A stretch of DNA of 64,000 nt from Cyathus striatus (Eukaryota; Basidiomycota; Agaricomycetes; Agaricales; Nidulariaceae), in the NCBI GenBank assembly GCA_025738555.1, contig JAOVFP010000016.1, forward strand, positions 3,224,001-3,288,000. Reading direction: 5' to 3'. A model generated the notes under the pieces. It was not told the DNA's origin and did not search any database. It saw only the letters and a list, made by a program, of their open reading frames with translations. Positions within the stretch are counted from its first letter, which is position 1; each line of letters starts with the position of its first letter. This document shows positions 12,929 to 24,612 of this stretch, in pieces. Made by a program: the position numbers and the translations under genes.

Positions 12929-14399
12929 CTAAGCATTCAACTCATCAACAACACCTTCCCCAGTCCTCTCCCTAACACCTTTTAAAAACCTCACCAACTC
13001 CGTCCCTCCAGTTCCCTTCAACCCTCCCTCTTCCTCCTTCTTTTCCCTGCTCTTACCCGCAGGGCGTCGCCTAGCAGGACCCACAATATACAGCACGACG
13101 ATCTTCATATGCGCATCCCGGAAGTTCTTAAGGCTCCCCACAGCCTTATTATAGGCCTCCTCAGATCCGCCGTCGCGTTCTCTGAAACTACAAGCCCGCG
13201 CAGGGGATAGGGCGAAGTCGAAAGGTGGGATAAGAACGCCCGATGATGCCTTGGCATGTAGCGCTGCATTCTCTTCAGGAAACTCTCTCCTCCGCTAGTG
13301 GAGGTAGAAGGGAACGGGGAATGCGTATCAAGGCCTAAAAAGATATCCAGTGCGTGGATGAGCGAGCTCTGTCCCGCGCTGGGGCCGGAGAGTTCGGTTG
13401 GAGCAGAAAGAGTAGGGTCGAGCTCGACCCCATCGAAGATCCACTCCCTCCCTCCCGAATCCTGGCCTTTGAACCACGGTCGGACGTCGTGGTAGAATAT
13501 CTGCGGATCGCACCCGTCCCGGACGCTCATTAGCACTGTCGTCAGTTCCTCTATAACGTCCGCTAGGCGAAGGAGGGAGGAGGTGATACGACGGACGGCG
13601 ATTGCGTCAGAGACGAACAGTTCGTCCATCATGCTTCGCATCAAATCTAGCGCACGTACGCCAACGAGCTCGATGCGCGCTGAGACGAGGTAAAAGTGTG
13701 ATTCGGTAAGCGTGGGCGTAAACAGTGTCTGGGTTGTAATGTTTTCTGTGGTCGGGAACGTCTCTGCTTGAGTTTCAGATGAGAAACGCCAGTTGTATAG
13801 GACGTCGTCAGAGTAGGTTAGGACGGGGGTAGTGCCAGGTGTTGGGACACACGTAGGAGGGGGACAGTGAGCGGGGGAGGAACGTGGATGGAGGAGTTGG
13901 ATGGGCAATGTGCGTGTGTGTGGATGTAGATGTGCAGGAGCCATGCCAGGACGTGGTGTGCCCTTCGAAGGACTGGCTCGGAGGCTTTTAGTGCCTCTGT
14001 GGGTAGAATTGGCATCTAGATTTTTGAGTTAGGACACCAAATGGACATGTCGGAATGAACTAAACGAACATTTTCAACCCGTCTCCTCCACTCCTCTCCC
14101 TTCTTCAATTCCTCCTCTGTCGCTCGATCTCCAAGCACGAGCTTCCCACCGGTTCCATCGTCCAGGAGGTCCTCCCAGACCTCCCACTCGCTCGAGAGTC
14201 GAGCCACGGGAGGTTGGGGAGGCATAAAGCCGGTTCGGTTGTCGACGTCGAAATCGTGGGCTGCGAGGGTGGAAGTGTCGACGATGCCGGGGGGAGGGCC
14301 AGCTAGGTCTGGACGAGGAAGAGAGAGGAAGTGGTTGGAGAGGAGGATGGGTGATTGCATGTCTGGCTGGTGAGAGGAGGAGGGGGAAGGGGAGGCCAT
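12929..14399 (-). CDS. Indoleamine 2,3-dioxygenase, reading frame broken twice
   Basis: Heme enzyme that opens the tryptophan indole ring to N-formylkynurenine, first step of the kynurenine/NAD route. Exon 1 is 14399-14061, then a 45-bp intron and a body to the stop at 12931-12929; about 475 aa if frames are joined. Family blocks in order are TGFMPPQPP, LRRAHHVLAWLLH, LPP/VLTYSDDVLYNW, SARIELVGVRALDLM, VRDGCDPQIFYHDVRPWF, ELSGPSAGQSSLIHALDIFLG, YMPRHHRAFL, and FRDAHMKIVVLYIVGPA, where the H is the expected proximal heme ligand. Two slips interrupt the frame: at a run of five G (13825-13829, between LPP and VLTY) and near 13175-13185 (before GGSEEAYNKAV). Each needs one extra base, and no intron can explain either because no residues are missing. 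Either a young pseudogene or sequence error; I favour error because all conserved residues are intact. Confidence 0.85.
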
Positions 14400-16141
14400 G
14401 GAATTGGAAATTGGGACAAAGATCCGAGTCTGGTCTAATATAAAAATTATTAGCGACTTATCGATGGGAATGACTAACCGATATCTTATCTAATCTTGCT
14501 CTGACCAATTCCCGTTGGCTGGCTTTCCCGACCCGAATGGAGAGGAGTGTTCTTGTACCATATGTTCTGCTTGATAACGCAATTCAATATGTTGTTATCT
14601 ACCATCTTACCATGTTCCTACACCAGCTTTCTCTGCCAACGTCAACTAACAATCGATTCAGTACTTATCGATTATCTCCGACCCGCACAAAACTCGGCTC
14701 TTTATCCGCGCCGAGAGCTAGCCTCGACTCCCTTATTACAAACTTGGCAACAAATTTGTACAGTCGACATAAGGTGACACAGAGAAATTTTACACATGCA
14801 TCGCTTTTTCAGCGAGAGGTTCGGAAATTTATGCTTACATATACCTAGTTGAATATGGGAGTTCGATGCAACGAAGTTTACTTTCTAAAGCTTATCGAAG
14901 TTATCCTCTTCCTTCCCATCCATACCCGAATAGTGGGATCGAATTCTACACATGTAAGACTTATCTCACCTTTTTGAAGTTCAAGAAAGAATATGCTACT
15001 CTGAAAAAACATTCACATAATTAAGAAACTCTCTAGTGAGTCATTTTTTGATCGAAGTAAGAGAATCCATGTAAGTAAAAACAAGAGCCTATAGCACAGG
15101 TGATAGAAGAATGGGAAGTATCGAGTTGTGTGTTATTTCACCATTATACCCTGCATATTCCCAACAAGAGATCGACTCCGCAGTACGTGACATCGATTTT
15201 ATTGGTAAATCCTCAAGTATGCGGCACTCTTTTTTTTTTTTTATTAGCCCATCTTCATCGAGTTCAAATCTCAACTTCTCCAACCACAACGTTCCCTTCA
15301 AGTATTGAAATATCCGATACTATTCAAACAGATTAAATTAACAATATGAAATGGGGTCTAGTGTGCTATTCCATCATCCTTCTGCGTAGTACAAAGTTGA
15401 TGATTCCACAGTTGAACTTTAACTTTGTTGCCGATGAGGGAAGACTCACCTGTAATATATGATGGATATGATTCAAATCAGAACTTTTTATAAAGGGCAA
15501 GTGGTACAGGTGATACTGACATGCATGGTGGTCAACTTGTTACCTACTAGAATGTCCTTATTCACGCCCAAAAGTGGGATCAAGTCTTCACTTGACTTTA
15601 ATTACCTGATAAAGTTCCAAGCACTAATTCCTTTTTGATACCATTAGTCCCAGGAAAAAACAATTATTCTAGTTTTCAAAATTTCAATTTAGTTAGAGGG
15701 AGGTACTCTTAAGATCAAATCTTTACCAAGAAAGTAGGAACCGGTGGCACAGATGATAAAACATGGGTACTAACATATCTAGCTACCCCAATGTTCTATG
15801 ACACCGACTCTTGCTTAATGCGATTTGTCCATGTCATCCTAAGTTGTTTTTTAACACTTTTCAAATGATCTATTAGTTTATTCAGAACTGAGCATGATAG
15901 ATGACTTGTAGATGACGTGCAATTCAAAGTTGTGTTTCAGGTACAGATGTTTGTTGTGCAGGACGTTGTTGAGTAAACAAACACGTCAGGTTTACGTTGA
16001 AAGAGTTGAGCTTCCGTTGTCAAGTCACGTCAGACTGAGAAAGCCAAAGAGAAAGGGCCGCGCAGCTCCACTATCCCCCGTCCATCCTATCTTAAACCAC
16101 TCTAGTCACTGTCTCTCGTTTACCCCACAGCAGCTAGATAC
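14400..16141. other. Divergent intergenic region with tRNA-like repeat units
   Basis: 1.7 kb between the IDO start and the coiled-coil gene start. No coding exon seen. It holds three or four related repeat units (listed separately) and a T13 run near 15229. Pyrimidine-rich text after 16070 looks like the promoter/5' UTR of the plus-strand gene. Confidence 0.5.
15091..15835 (+). repeat. Three diverged repeat units with Pol III A/B-box-like motifs
   Basis: Units begin near 15091 (ATAGCACAGGTGATAGAAG), 15501 (GTGGTACAGGTGATACTGA) and 15743 (GGTGGCACAGATGATAAAA). About 75 bases after the first two lie B-box-like texts GAGATCGACTCC (15168) and GTGGGATCAAGTC (15574). A further orphan GTGGGATCGAATTC lies at 14933. 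A-box-like plus B-box-like spacing suggests a decayed tRNA-derived SINE family; the third unit has only a degraded second box. No cloverleaf can be folded, so these are not tRNA genes. Confidence 0.4.
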
Positions 16142-19100
16142 ATGGTGGTCACCCGCAAGAAACCATCCCAGCCCGCCCCCGTGGCTTCCAGAACAAACTC
16201 ATCCCAGCCTGTCTCCCGCGTTGTCAAAGGCAAGGCGCCCCAGACCAACGACGACGATGCTGTCACCACCGAGAACGGTGTGTCTTCCGGCAAAGATGTT
16301 CTGTTTTTCGTGTTTTTGCGTTACAGATAGGAGGTGGTTAACATTCTGCCTTTCAGACACGTTCCTCGTCTTCGCCCTCACCCAAGTCCAAATCTAAGCA
16401 CACAGCCCGAACACACATATCCCTGCCTGTACGTCTCTCTCTCTTAAAGCATTTACCGCTGCTAACACCCCCAAAGCCACCAAAACCACCGTCTCTTCTA
16501 GAGCGCCTCTTTCTTTCTTCCCTCTTCCTCTTCTTCCTCTACACCCTCCTCATCTGTCCGTCAGACATAGCCCACAAGCACTCTGTATGCCGCTCCCTCT
16601 CTGCCTACCGCCACCGCATCCTCGAGCCGTACATTCTCCCCCCTCTCCGCACAGCAATCTCCCACCCCATCATCCAAGAGCCCTACAAAACCCACCTCGA
16701 GCCTGTCCTCGAAAAAGTCATTACCGCCTCGAACCCGTCGTCAACGCCGCCAAAGTCGCCGAGCGCAAAGTCCGCCCTGTCGTCCTGGCCAGCTACAACA
16801 AAGGCAAACCGTGTACGAAGGAGCAGTCGTCCCATGGTGGAACCGCGCCGTCGTCCCCCGGTACAATATCCATATTGCCCCACATGTGGAGAGGCACCTA
16901 GGACCCGCATATACCGCAACCGAGCGGTACGTTGCCCAGCTACACCCGTACATTCGTGCTGTCCAACATCGCGTGCACCGTGCCCAGGCCATTCTGGAGC
17001 CACATTTTCTAAAGGCGTACAACACCCTCTTGGAGCTGTATCTTAAAACCAAACCGTACGTTCAAAAAGCATACGAAACCGCGCGTCCCCATGCCATCCG
17101 GCTCTGGGCACAAGCGAAACCCTTCCTCTGCCGTGCCTGGGATGTCATCAAAGTGCAATCCCGCGTCGCGTTCAAGACGTTGGGCGTCCAGATGCGTCGC
17201 TTGGCCGTCGAACTTGTTAATGCCCGCAGGCAGTACGTCGACCCTCACATTTTGAGGATCTGGGAAAAGGTCAGCGAGAGCGGGACGTCTTCCGCTTCGG
17301 GAAAAGAGGAGGGGGATATCATTAGGTTAGATGATATCCCCGAAACGGAGGAGAGCTCGATTGCTCCCACCCCTACGCCTGCCGTGTCACCTTCGCCTTC
17401 TCCCATTCCCTCCTCTTCGCAGGTTACTGAGTCTGCAGAAGCCACACCTACTCCAGCTGAGACGGCCAACGATGAAGTCGTTACCCCTTCTGCCACGCCT
17501 GTTGATGCCGAGGAAGAAGAGAAAGAAAAGGCGGTAAGCGTGGCTGAGGAGAGTGCTGGTCACGCGAGCAGTGTCGTTGCTGAGATTGTGAGTGAAGTTA
17601 GTGGAGTTACTCCCACTCCTGCTCCCGAGCCTGAGATTACTTCAACTGCCGAAGAACCTGTACCCACCGCCGAAGCAGAAGCAGAAGCTTCCGCATCTTC
17701 CATCATCGCATCTTCAGCCGGAGGCGCGTCCGTTCCCATTGACGACGACGTCTCCCCATCACAGCTGTACCCGAGGAAGAAGCAGAGGAAATCGACGACT
17801 TCCTCCGCGACCTTGGACTCGACAACTCTTCCGCTCCTCCCTCTGAAGGAGCCGCCGCAGACGCTCCCGCAGTGCCACCACCAAAACAACTCACGCCAGA
17901 AGAAAAACTCGCCGAAACAGCCGCCAAGCGCACTGATATCGTCGGCCGTCATGTACGCTGGCAGGCCGAGCTCGATTCTCTCGCCAAAGAGAAAGAGAGG
18001 AACGTGAAGAAGGCTATTGAGGATGTGCGCGCTGCGGCTGTTGAGGAGCTTAAGGAGATGTCGAAGGGCGTTAGGGATAATTCAGGAAAGTTGAGGTCGA
18101 GCAAGGATAAAGATACGAAACCACGTGGAGTGGTGGATGGTGTGCAGTATGAGGGGGAGAAGCTGCTCAAGGGTGTTGATACGTACCTTTCGAAGGCGGA
18201 GAAGCGCTCTGAGGGGTGGAAGCGCGTTCCAGGGGAACACCAAGACAAGGAAGTGAAGGAGAAGAAGAGGGCAGAGGAGGAAGGCAAGTGGGGGAGAGTC
18301 CTCGAGAAGGTCGAGGAGAAGTTTGGGGAGATTGTAAAGAGTGTGCAGGGGGAGGTTAATGTTTGGTATAGGGAGGTGCGGGAGAGGGAGATTGTTCAGG
18401 TTTGTTTTTACCTTTCTTTTTTTACTAAGGATGAAGCTGATGGATATGTACAGGTTCTGGAAGCTGCTCATGAAGTAAAATTGCTCGCTGAGCGCGCACA
18501 GGCTGATATTGGACTCGACTATGCTTGGTTGGACGATGTTACGTATCATGACTGGCAAAAGTATCATGATTTAATGCACAGTATGTCCCTTTCCTTCCTC
18601 TCATATACTGAATACTAATTTCACCGCAGCCTCCGACGTATTCGAACAAACTGCCCGCTCGCTCCAAAACTCCACACACCCCGCACACCCTTCAGACCCT
18701 GTCCTCGGCGCTCTCAACGCACTCGAAAGGGAGATGCAAGACGTCGTGGCAGGTTTCAACGTCCGCATTGCCGAATTGGCTTCTCTTGGCCGTGGGGTCT
18801 TTTCGCCTTTTGTCGATGGCGAAGAGGAGGAGACGATGTATAGTGTTAAAGATGTCCCAAAGGACGATGTTGAAGGTGTGGATGGTGCCGGTGTGCTTTT
18901 GGGCGGGAAGGAAGTTGTGGGTGGGTTAGATGTTTCGTCTTCTCAGGAGGAAGAGGAGCAGGTTGTGTTGGGTCTTGGTGAGGCTCCTGCTACTCCGCTG
19001 GAAGGAAGAAGATGGAGGAGGAGGAGCCCAGGTTCTCCATTTTGCCTGTGGCTGATGAGCAGGTGGAGAAGTCGGAGAATGAGAATGTGGTCGACGCGTC

Positions 19101-19212
19101 GAAGATTGTGATTGGCAAATCGAAGGAGGAGGTTGAAGGTGTTTTGGGGGTGTTGGTCACGAGGAGCTTTGAGCTCATGTTCGAGCTAATGGATTGCAAT
19201 AGAGTGGTGTAG
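16142..19212 (+). CDS. Large membrane-anchored coiled-coil protein of unknown function, several frame slips
   Basis: I do not recognise a named family. Start ATG 16142; exons 16142-16279 and 16357-16428, a third from 16477, and later introns near 18401-18453 and 18582-18630; stop at 19210-19212. Order: basic Ser/Thr-rich N-terminus, one hydrophobic helix (LFLSSLFLFFLYTLLIC, about residue 80), then helical repeats built on Tyr/Pro (EPYI, EPYKTHLEPVLEK, TKPYVQKAYETARPHA). Next comes a long Ser/Pro/Glu low-complexity stretch, and then a charged coiled coil (LTPEEKLAETAAKR, EKERNVKKAIEDVRAAAVEELKE). The frame must shift near 16723, 16808, 17756 and 19003, each time by one missing base, while protein character continues across. 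Divergent from IDO. Likely a membrane-tethered structural protein; this is inference from composition only. Confidence 0.6.
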
Positions 19213-20046
19213 TTTACGATACATTTATGCATGTTAGGATAGTACTTAGTTAAAGTTAGTTCGCCAGTATGTTATGGATAGGTTTCTTTTTCGTGTTCTT
19301 GTTTTTCTACATTTATATGCATGGTTTTTTTTTCGTATAGTACAATGGTCGCAGGTGGTGCAATGATGATTGTAAGTCCTTGTTTTTGTTTGTCGGCATA
19401 TGTTATAAAATGCTGCAGCGTTTGTTGGACTTGAACTTCTCAGCCATCACAGTTATTGACAGGATCTTTCGGAAGATGGAAGTAGTATGCTGGTGGTATA
19501 ACGACGTGCATGACGAAGATCCAACACATAAACGCACTGTCGTGTAAGTACATGCAGTAAGTATTTTTATGCTGACTCCTTTTCCTTTTAAGTACTTATA
19601 TTTACTTGATTTATTGATCCGGGAGCGAAAGCCACCAGGCACGAAAAGCTGCACTACATTAAAAATCGTCACCATGCACAGATGGCAGTGGGAACTTGGC
19701 TCGGTCTTGTGAGTACTTATTTATAGTGAAGAATCAGGATTAGAAGATGAAAGCCCTCAAGTTTCGCCACCGATGCCACCAATTTTACCATGAAACCTGT
19801 TTCTGCGTGGACGAGTTCAATCCGAATGTGGACGTCTTGAATTAAATAATACACATTCTCGAGTTGTTCTCGAGGACTCTTCGGACCTCTATTACACACG
19901 CGGACACCCAATAGAACATTTCGTCTGCTAATTAAAATCCAACTTACAAGTTCCGAAAATAGACACGTTAAAAACCAAGAACAGAACATGAAATCCCTCA
20001 AGTCTCCCCAAATCGATCGCCAAAGCTCCCAGCGTCACCTCGAAAC
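19213..20046. other. Spacer between coiled-coil gene and first GMC gene
   Basis: No gene. Part of the duplicated segment: the text around 19383-19420 (GTCGGCATATGTTATAAAATGCTGCAG) recurs as a diverged copy near 23925. An AAG-AACAGAA-ATG context just upstream of the first GMC gene recurs in similar form before the second. Confidence 0.5.
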
Positions 20047-22528
20047 ATGTTGCTGCACCTGGCGAGCCTTTTGGGCGTAGGAATCACATCCGTGAAGTCT
20101 CTTACAATAACAGATGATCCTACAGCTATCCTGAACCACACCTTCGACTACATCATCGTTGGGGGTGGAACAGCAGGTTTGTCTCATTCGCATTGACTGT
20201 AAACGCATGTTTAATCAGGCGCCACTAGGACTTACAATTGCCAACCGGTTGACTGAGGATAAGCAGACCACTGTTCTGGTAATCGAGGCAGGTGACGACC
20301 TAAGGAATGACACGAGAACCACGGATCCTGGATTGTGAGGCGCTTCAACTTTGTTTGTCTTGCGTGCCGTCTAACATATTGTACCAGGTACGCTGTAGCT
20401 GACTATACAAACATTTCTTGGGGGTACGTTACCACGAATCAGGCCGTAGGAGGAAAGCAGGAAGTTATCAACGCGTAAGTGGCTTCTATAAAATCTGGAC
20501 TTAGAAACTTTTGTTCACATTTTTGTTCCAGAGGCAAGGTGCTAGGAGGTAGTTCAGCTATCAATGGGATGCAGTGGACAAGAGGTACCATAGGACAATA
20601 TGACGCACTAGAGGAGCTTGGTAACGAAGGATGGAACTTTGAGACGATGCAACAGTGAGTGTTGGCCATAGTGTGTCCATCCTGCCTTTAACAGCTCTCA
20701 GATACATGAAGAAAGCCGAGAATTTTCACATTCCCAATGCAAACCAGACGTCACTTGGCGTCGGTTTTGTTGCAACAGTGCATGGAAAGGGCGGGAATAT
20801 CGATTCCGGTTTCCCAAATCCTTACCCTTGTCCCTCATGTAAACTATGGGATGCTCTGGTCAATTCTACGGCGCAAACATACCCTGGAATTCGAGCCGAC
20901 AACAAAATCGACCAGTGTGACGGAGATCCGCGAGGAGTGGCACGATGCTCGTATTCCATCACTCCAGGTAGCAGTGATGGAGTGACGCAGAATATTAGGA
21001 GTAGCAGCGCGCACGGATTCATCCCCTCGCTAGCACCTGGAGAAAGACCGAATCTTTCCATTCTCACTGGACATCTTGCGACTAAGATAGTTTGGAAGAC
21101 CAAGACGCAGCTGCAGCTCCATCGCCCGAAGGAGTCGCGTTTGAAGTACTAACTAATACTTCATCGTCGCAATCTTTTGTGGTGCAAGTTGCGAAAGAAG
21201 TTATTGTGACTTCTGGTACTCTTGGGGTAAGTTTTTCACATTGATTCATCTATCACAAAGGAAATGATTTTATGTCGTGCAGTCACCAAAGTTCCTTGAA
21301 TTGAGTGGCATTGGCAACCGAAAGTATGTATGTTTCGGCTATGGCGACTGTGGCTAATGCTAATGCATATTCATTTTAGAATTCTCGAAAACTTCGATAT
21401 TCCTGTAGTGGTTAGTGACTGGAGTAATGAATTGAACGTAGATATTTTTTGACATTCTCTTCTGCAGGCCGACCTTCCGTCCGTAGGCACCAACTTGCAA
21501 GATCAGGCCGGTATTACGAACGTGTTCATTGGAACTGACATCTTGAATGGACCACCTGGACACACATCTGTTGCAGGTGTGGCTGTCTTCGTCACTTTGC
21601 CTCAAATATTAGGTCCAAATGCAGCAGCGGATTATGTCCAGTTATTGCAATCTACTATCACGACTCGTGCAGGAAGCCTTGTCTTGTCGGGTGCCGCGGT
21701 GAGTGTGAAGGGAATGGAGAAGGTATTGACTATACAGGCAAGACAATATGGTCAGGAGGATGGTAAGTCTAGTGTTCACTCTCCGTGTTTACTCAACGTC
21801 ATTGATGTTTCAGCACCGGTGGCGGAAATTAGTTACTTTTTTATTCCTGGGAGCCCTAACGCAGTAGGATCTTCGTCTTGGGTTCTTATTCCCCAATAGT
21901 AAGTCATCAGGCTTCGGTGAACTATTGGCGTTGATGGTTTTGAAGTCGAGGAACGGTACATATTGCGTCCTCTGACCCACATGTACCACCAGCAGGTATT
22001 ACACTTGTTTGTATGCGTAACTTTTCTTGTCTAACATCATGACAATAGTGAATCCCAACTATCTTTCCGAAACCCAGGATTTCTCACTGCTGGTGAATAT
22101 GTCCATGGTACTACGTCGGATATGGTCACCACCTGCAGTGAAGCAATTCACTAGCACCGAAGTTCTCCCCGGCGCTGGCGTCCAAACCGAAGAAGACTTC
22201 GCCAATTTCGTAACAAATAATTACATGCCTGTTACACACCCTATTGGCAGTTTAGCTATGTTGCCTCAGGATATGGGTGGATCTGTTGATTCCAACTTGA
22301 GGGTATATGGTGTTCAGGGTGTCCGCGTGGCTGGTAAGTTGTAATCCCGAAAGATTACTTTTTCAACTTACGAATGAAATAAAGATGCTTCTGTTCTGCC
22401 TATTCAAATCTCTGCCCACCTCTCCTCCACTGTGTATGGAATAGCTGAGAAGGTTTGACTTTCTGTTATATACGATTGACCTTGTGACTGATTATAGCGA
22501 AGGCTGCCGACTCAATCCGCGGTCTATG
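20047..22528 (+). pseudogene. GMC oxidoreductase copy 1, broken by a 94-bp deletion
   Basis: FAD-dependent glucose-methanol-choline oxidoreductase of the secreted aryl-alcohol-oxidase-like kind. ATG at 20047 opens a hydrophobic signal peptide (LLHLASLLGVGITSVKS). The FAD motif [19 protein letters not shown] signature and C-terminal [18 protein letters not shown] are all present across about ten introns. Aligned with the intact paralog at 24613, this copy lacks 94 bp in the exon ending near 21220 (junction at about 21118), removing about 31 residues before the PSPEGVAFE block. Because 94 is not a multiple of three, the frame runs into TAA at 21150-21152. Downstream exons remain well conserved, so decay is recent. 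The gene would end at TGA 22526-22528. I call it a pseudogene; a truncated product of about 320 residues is possible but would lack the substrate domain and catalytic His. Confidence 0.82.
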
Positions 22529-22832
22529 AGTCGAAAGCTTTATAAGATATAGCTCGTTCGCCACCTGCGTAGCTGCTGCTTTTGGCTAGGAGAAGCAATG
22601 TTCTCACCGCAGGTGTCCAGTTGGTTATGTATATATCTGTAAATCAACTCCCTTTCGTGTACTGCATACTATTCGTGGCTTTAGTATTGCATTTTAGAAA
22701 CATCATAATGAAGAATCTGAAAACTCGAGTTAAAACTCTCTCGTTGAATCAATGATCGAGAACCTGAGAGCATTGCAAACGATTGCTTCTTCCCAGAAAA
22801 ATATTATGAACACTCACCTGGGGCGTTCTTCA

Positions 22833-22935
22833 TTCCCCCGCCTTCGCTCTAGAATGATACTCTCTTTGATTTCGCCTCACCACCCACGCCCCTCAGACCC
22901 ACCTTGGGGGTGCTCAACATCAGCGTTGAGGAGCT
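22833..22935 (+). repeat. Direct repeat block, copy 1
   Basis: Begins TTCCCCCGCCTTCGCTCTAG and ends GGGTGCTCAACATCAGCGTT GAGGAGC; about 57 bases are identical to the copy at 23246. The end contains a small hairpin, CTCAAC-6 nt-GTTGAG. No coding sense. Confidence 0.75.
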
Positions 22936-23245
22936 ACTCCGAGGTCTTTCTTTACTATTTTTCTCTAGGCCAGGAGTGTTGCTGCATCTCTCGTCATTTT
23001 CGCATTTACTCACTTTTATTATGCAGTGAGCAATGCTATTAAGTTGTTCACCTCGGCATCCTGTTCACATTCGTTGAAGATCCAAAATAGAGGTGCGGAC
23101 TTAGACTTGAAGTTTAGTAGTACCACGCATGTCGATGTATATAGAATATATATTATTTAATATAATATAATGTTTTGTGATGCTCTCTCTGCTTGAAATG
23201 AAAGTATATGTACATTATCAAATTATATGAGGGTTATGCTTGTCC

Positions 23246-23387
23246 TTCCCCCGCCTTCGCTCTAGAATGATACTCTCTTTGATTTCGCCTCACCACCCAC
23301 GCTCCCCCTCAGACCTAAAGTGTTTTTGTTAAACCATATTCATGATAAAAGGTATATTGAGGGTGCTCAACATCAGCGTTGAGGAGC
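23246..23387 (+). repeat. Direct repeat block, copy 2, with internal insertion
   Basis: Same start and same GGGTGCTCAAC/GTTGAGGAGC end as the block at 22833, but about 38 extra AT-rich bases (near 23322-23359) separate the two halves. The high identity of both halves suggests a recent local or element-mediated duplication. Confidence 0.75.
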
Positions 23388-23429
23388 GTGACAGGGATCA
23401 ACTGATGGAAGGCCCATTTCATTTTGTTG

Positions 23430-23960
23430 TTAGATTTTTCGGCTTCGGGGTGTTTTCGCCTTTTTTGAAAAGTGCAACCTATTTTCACCCGAGAGATTGA
23501 CGATGAGGAGAAGACGATGCATCACTTAAGGGGATTTCGAAAAATGAGGTCGAGGATTGGTGTGAATGGGTGGATGAAGGTTGTAACTTGTGGGTGGTTT
23601 CATCTCCGCAAGAGCAGGTTGTTTTGGATCCTAGTCAAATCCTAGCGAGGTAACTGCTGCGCCGTAAAATCAAGGAAAGCATACAACGGAGCCCAGGTTC
23701 TTCTTTTTGACTAAGGAAGGTGAGCAATAGGAACTATTGGAGAATGAAAATGTAGCGGGTGCATCGAAGATTGTGACTGGGAAGTCGGAGGAGGAGATAA
23801 GGATGCCTTGCATGGCCGAGGGTGTTAGTTGGAGAGGTGCTCGAGCGAATAAATTGAAATGGGTAGTTCAACGTTCAGGCCCAGGCCTCACGGTACCTAT
23901 GTGATGTTATTCCCTATTTTTGTATGTCGACAAATGTTATAAAATGCTACAGCCTACAGC
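23430..23960 (+). pseudogene. Decayed copy of the 3' end of the coiled-coil gene
   Basis: Text matches the last exon of the gene ending at 19212, in the same order and orientation. Shared blocks are GGGGTGTTTTCGCCTTTT (versus 18793-18810), GAGCAGGTTGT-TTGG, GAGCCCAGGTTCT, GAGAATGA-AATGT, and TCGAAGATTGTGA-TGG-AA followed by GGAGGAGG. Similarity continues into the 3' flank (TGTTATAAAATGCT-CAGC). Many stops and indels; no product expected. It is the left end of the second unit of the segmental duplication. Confidence 0.8.
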
Positions 23961-24612
23961 GGTGTTATCCGTTGGTTATCCATATGTTGACTTTGTTTAG
24001 ATAGCCTTCGTGTTCTTTTGCGAATGTTCCAGGGGACGACAGGCTGGACACCGGATACCAGTTATCCTCTACAATTTGAACACCACTACTTACTACTAAT
24101 ACTTCATCCGGAAATTTTTGTAGACTCTTGTGTACTTTATTTAATTCCTTAGAATCCGACATAAACATAGAATCCTCTGCCTTGCTCAATAGGGCAGATA
24201 TGGAGGAGGCTCGGAATTTATTCACTATGAGAGTCATCGCGACCGTCTAGACCTTGCTCAGACCTGTAGTCAATTTGCATTCTATTGAAATTATCTGGAC
24301 TCTAAATATGTTTTAATCCGCCCTACCGACTACTATTTGTAAGATTTGTCATGTAAGAAGCAAGTAAGAAGTACATAGTTCTTGCATAGTTCGGCGTGGA
24401 CGGCGTTTTGGAAGGCCGCCGAGCGTGGATACAATGATTTGATCGTTGATGCGCACATATCCTTATTCCATGTATAGTCATCCCGTTTAACGTTACACAT
24501 CTCACAAAACCTTAGCTCACCTGACACTATTACACTGATTAAAATCTATTATCTAACTCCCATAAAAACTAGGAACAGAAGATGGGAGAACTCATACGCG
24601 TTGCTAATAGCA
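23961..24612. other. Upstream region of GMC copy 2
   Basis: No gene supported; small minus-strand open frames show no family. Holds the promoter of the intact GMC gene, with a similar AGGAACAGAA-ATG context to that before copy 1. Confidence 0.45.

Larger units (their letters stand above)
22529..23429. other. Spacer with duplicated non-coding blocks and AT-rich tract
   Basis: No gene seen. Contains two copies of a non-coding repeat block (listed separately) and an AT-rich tract at about 23138-23170. Lies between the first GMC copy and the decayed copy of the coiled-coil gene end. Confidence 0.5.

Noticed and set aside
12929..14399. Explaining the IDO frame breaks as introns
   Set aside because: No residues are missing between the conserved blocks on either side, so there is no room for an intron; a one-base change fits both places.
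17245..17952. Minus-strand Val/Gly/Ser-rich frames opposite the coiled-coil gene
   Set aside because: Shadows of the low-complexity Ser/Pro/Glu region on the plus strand.
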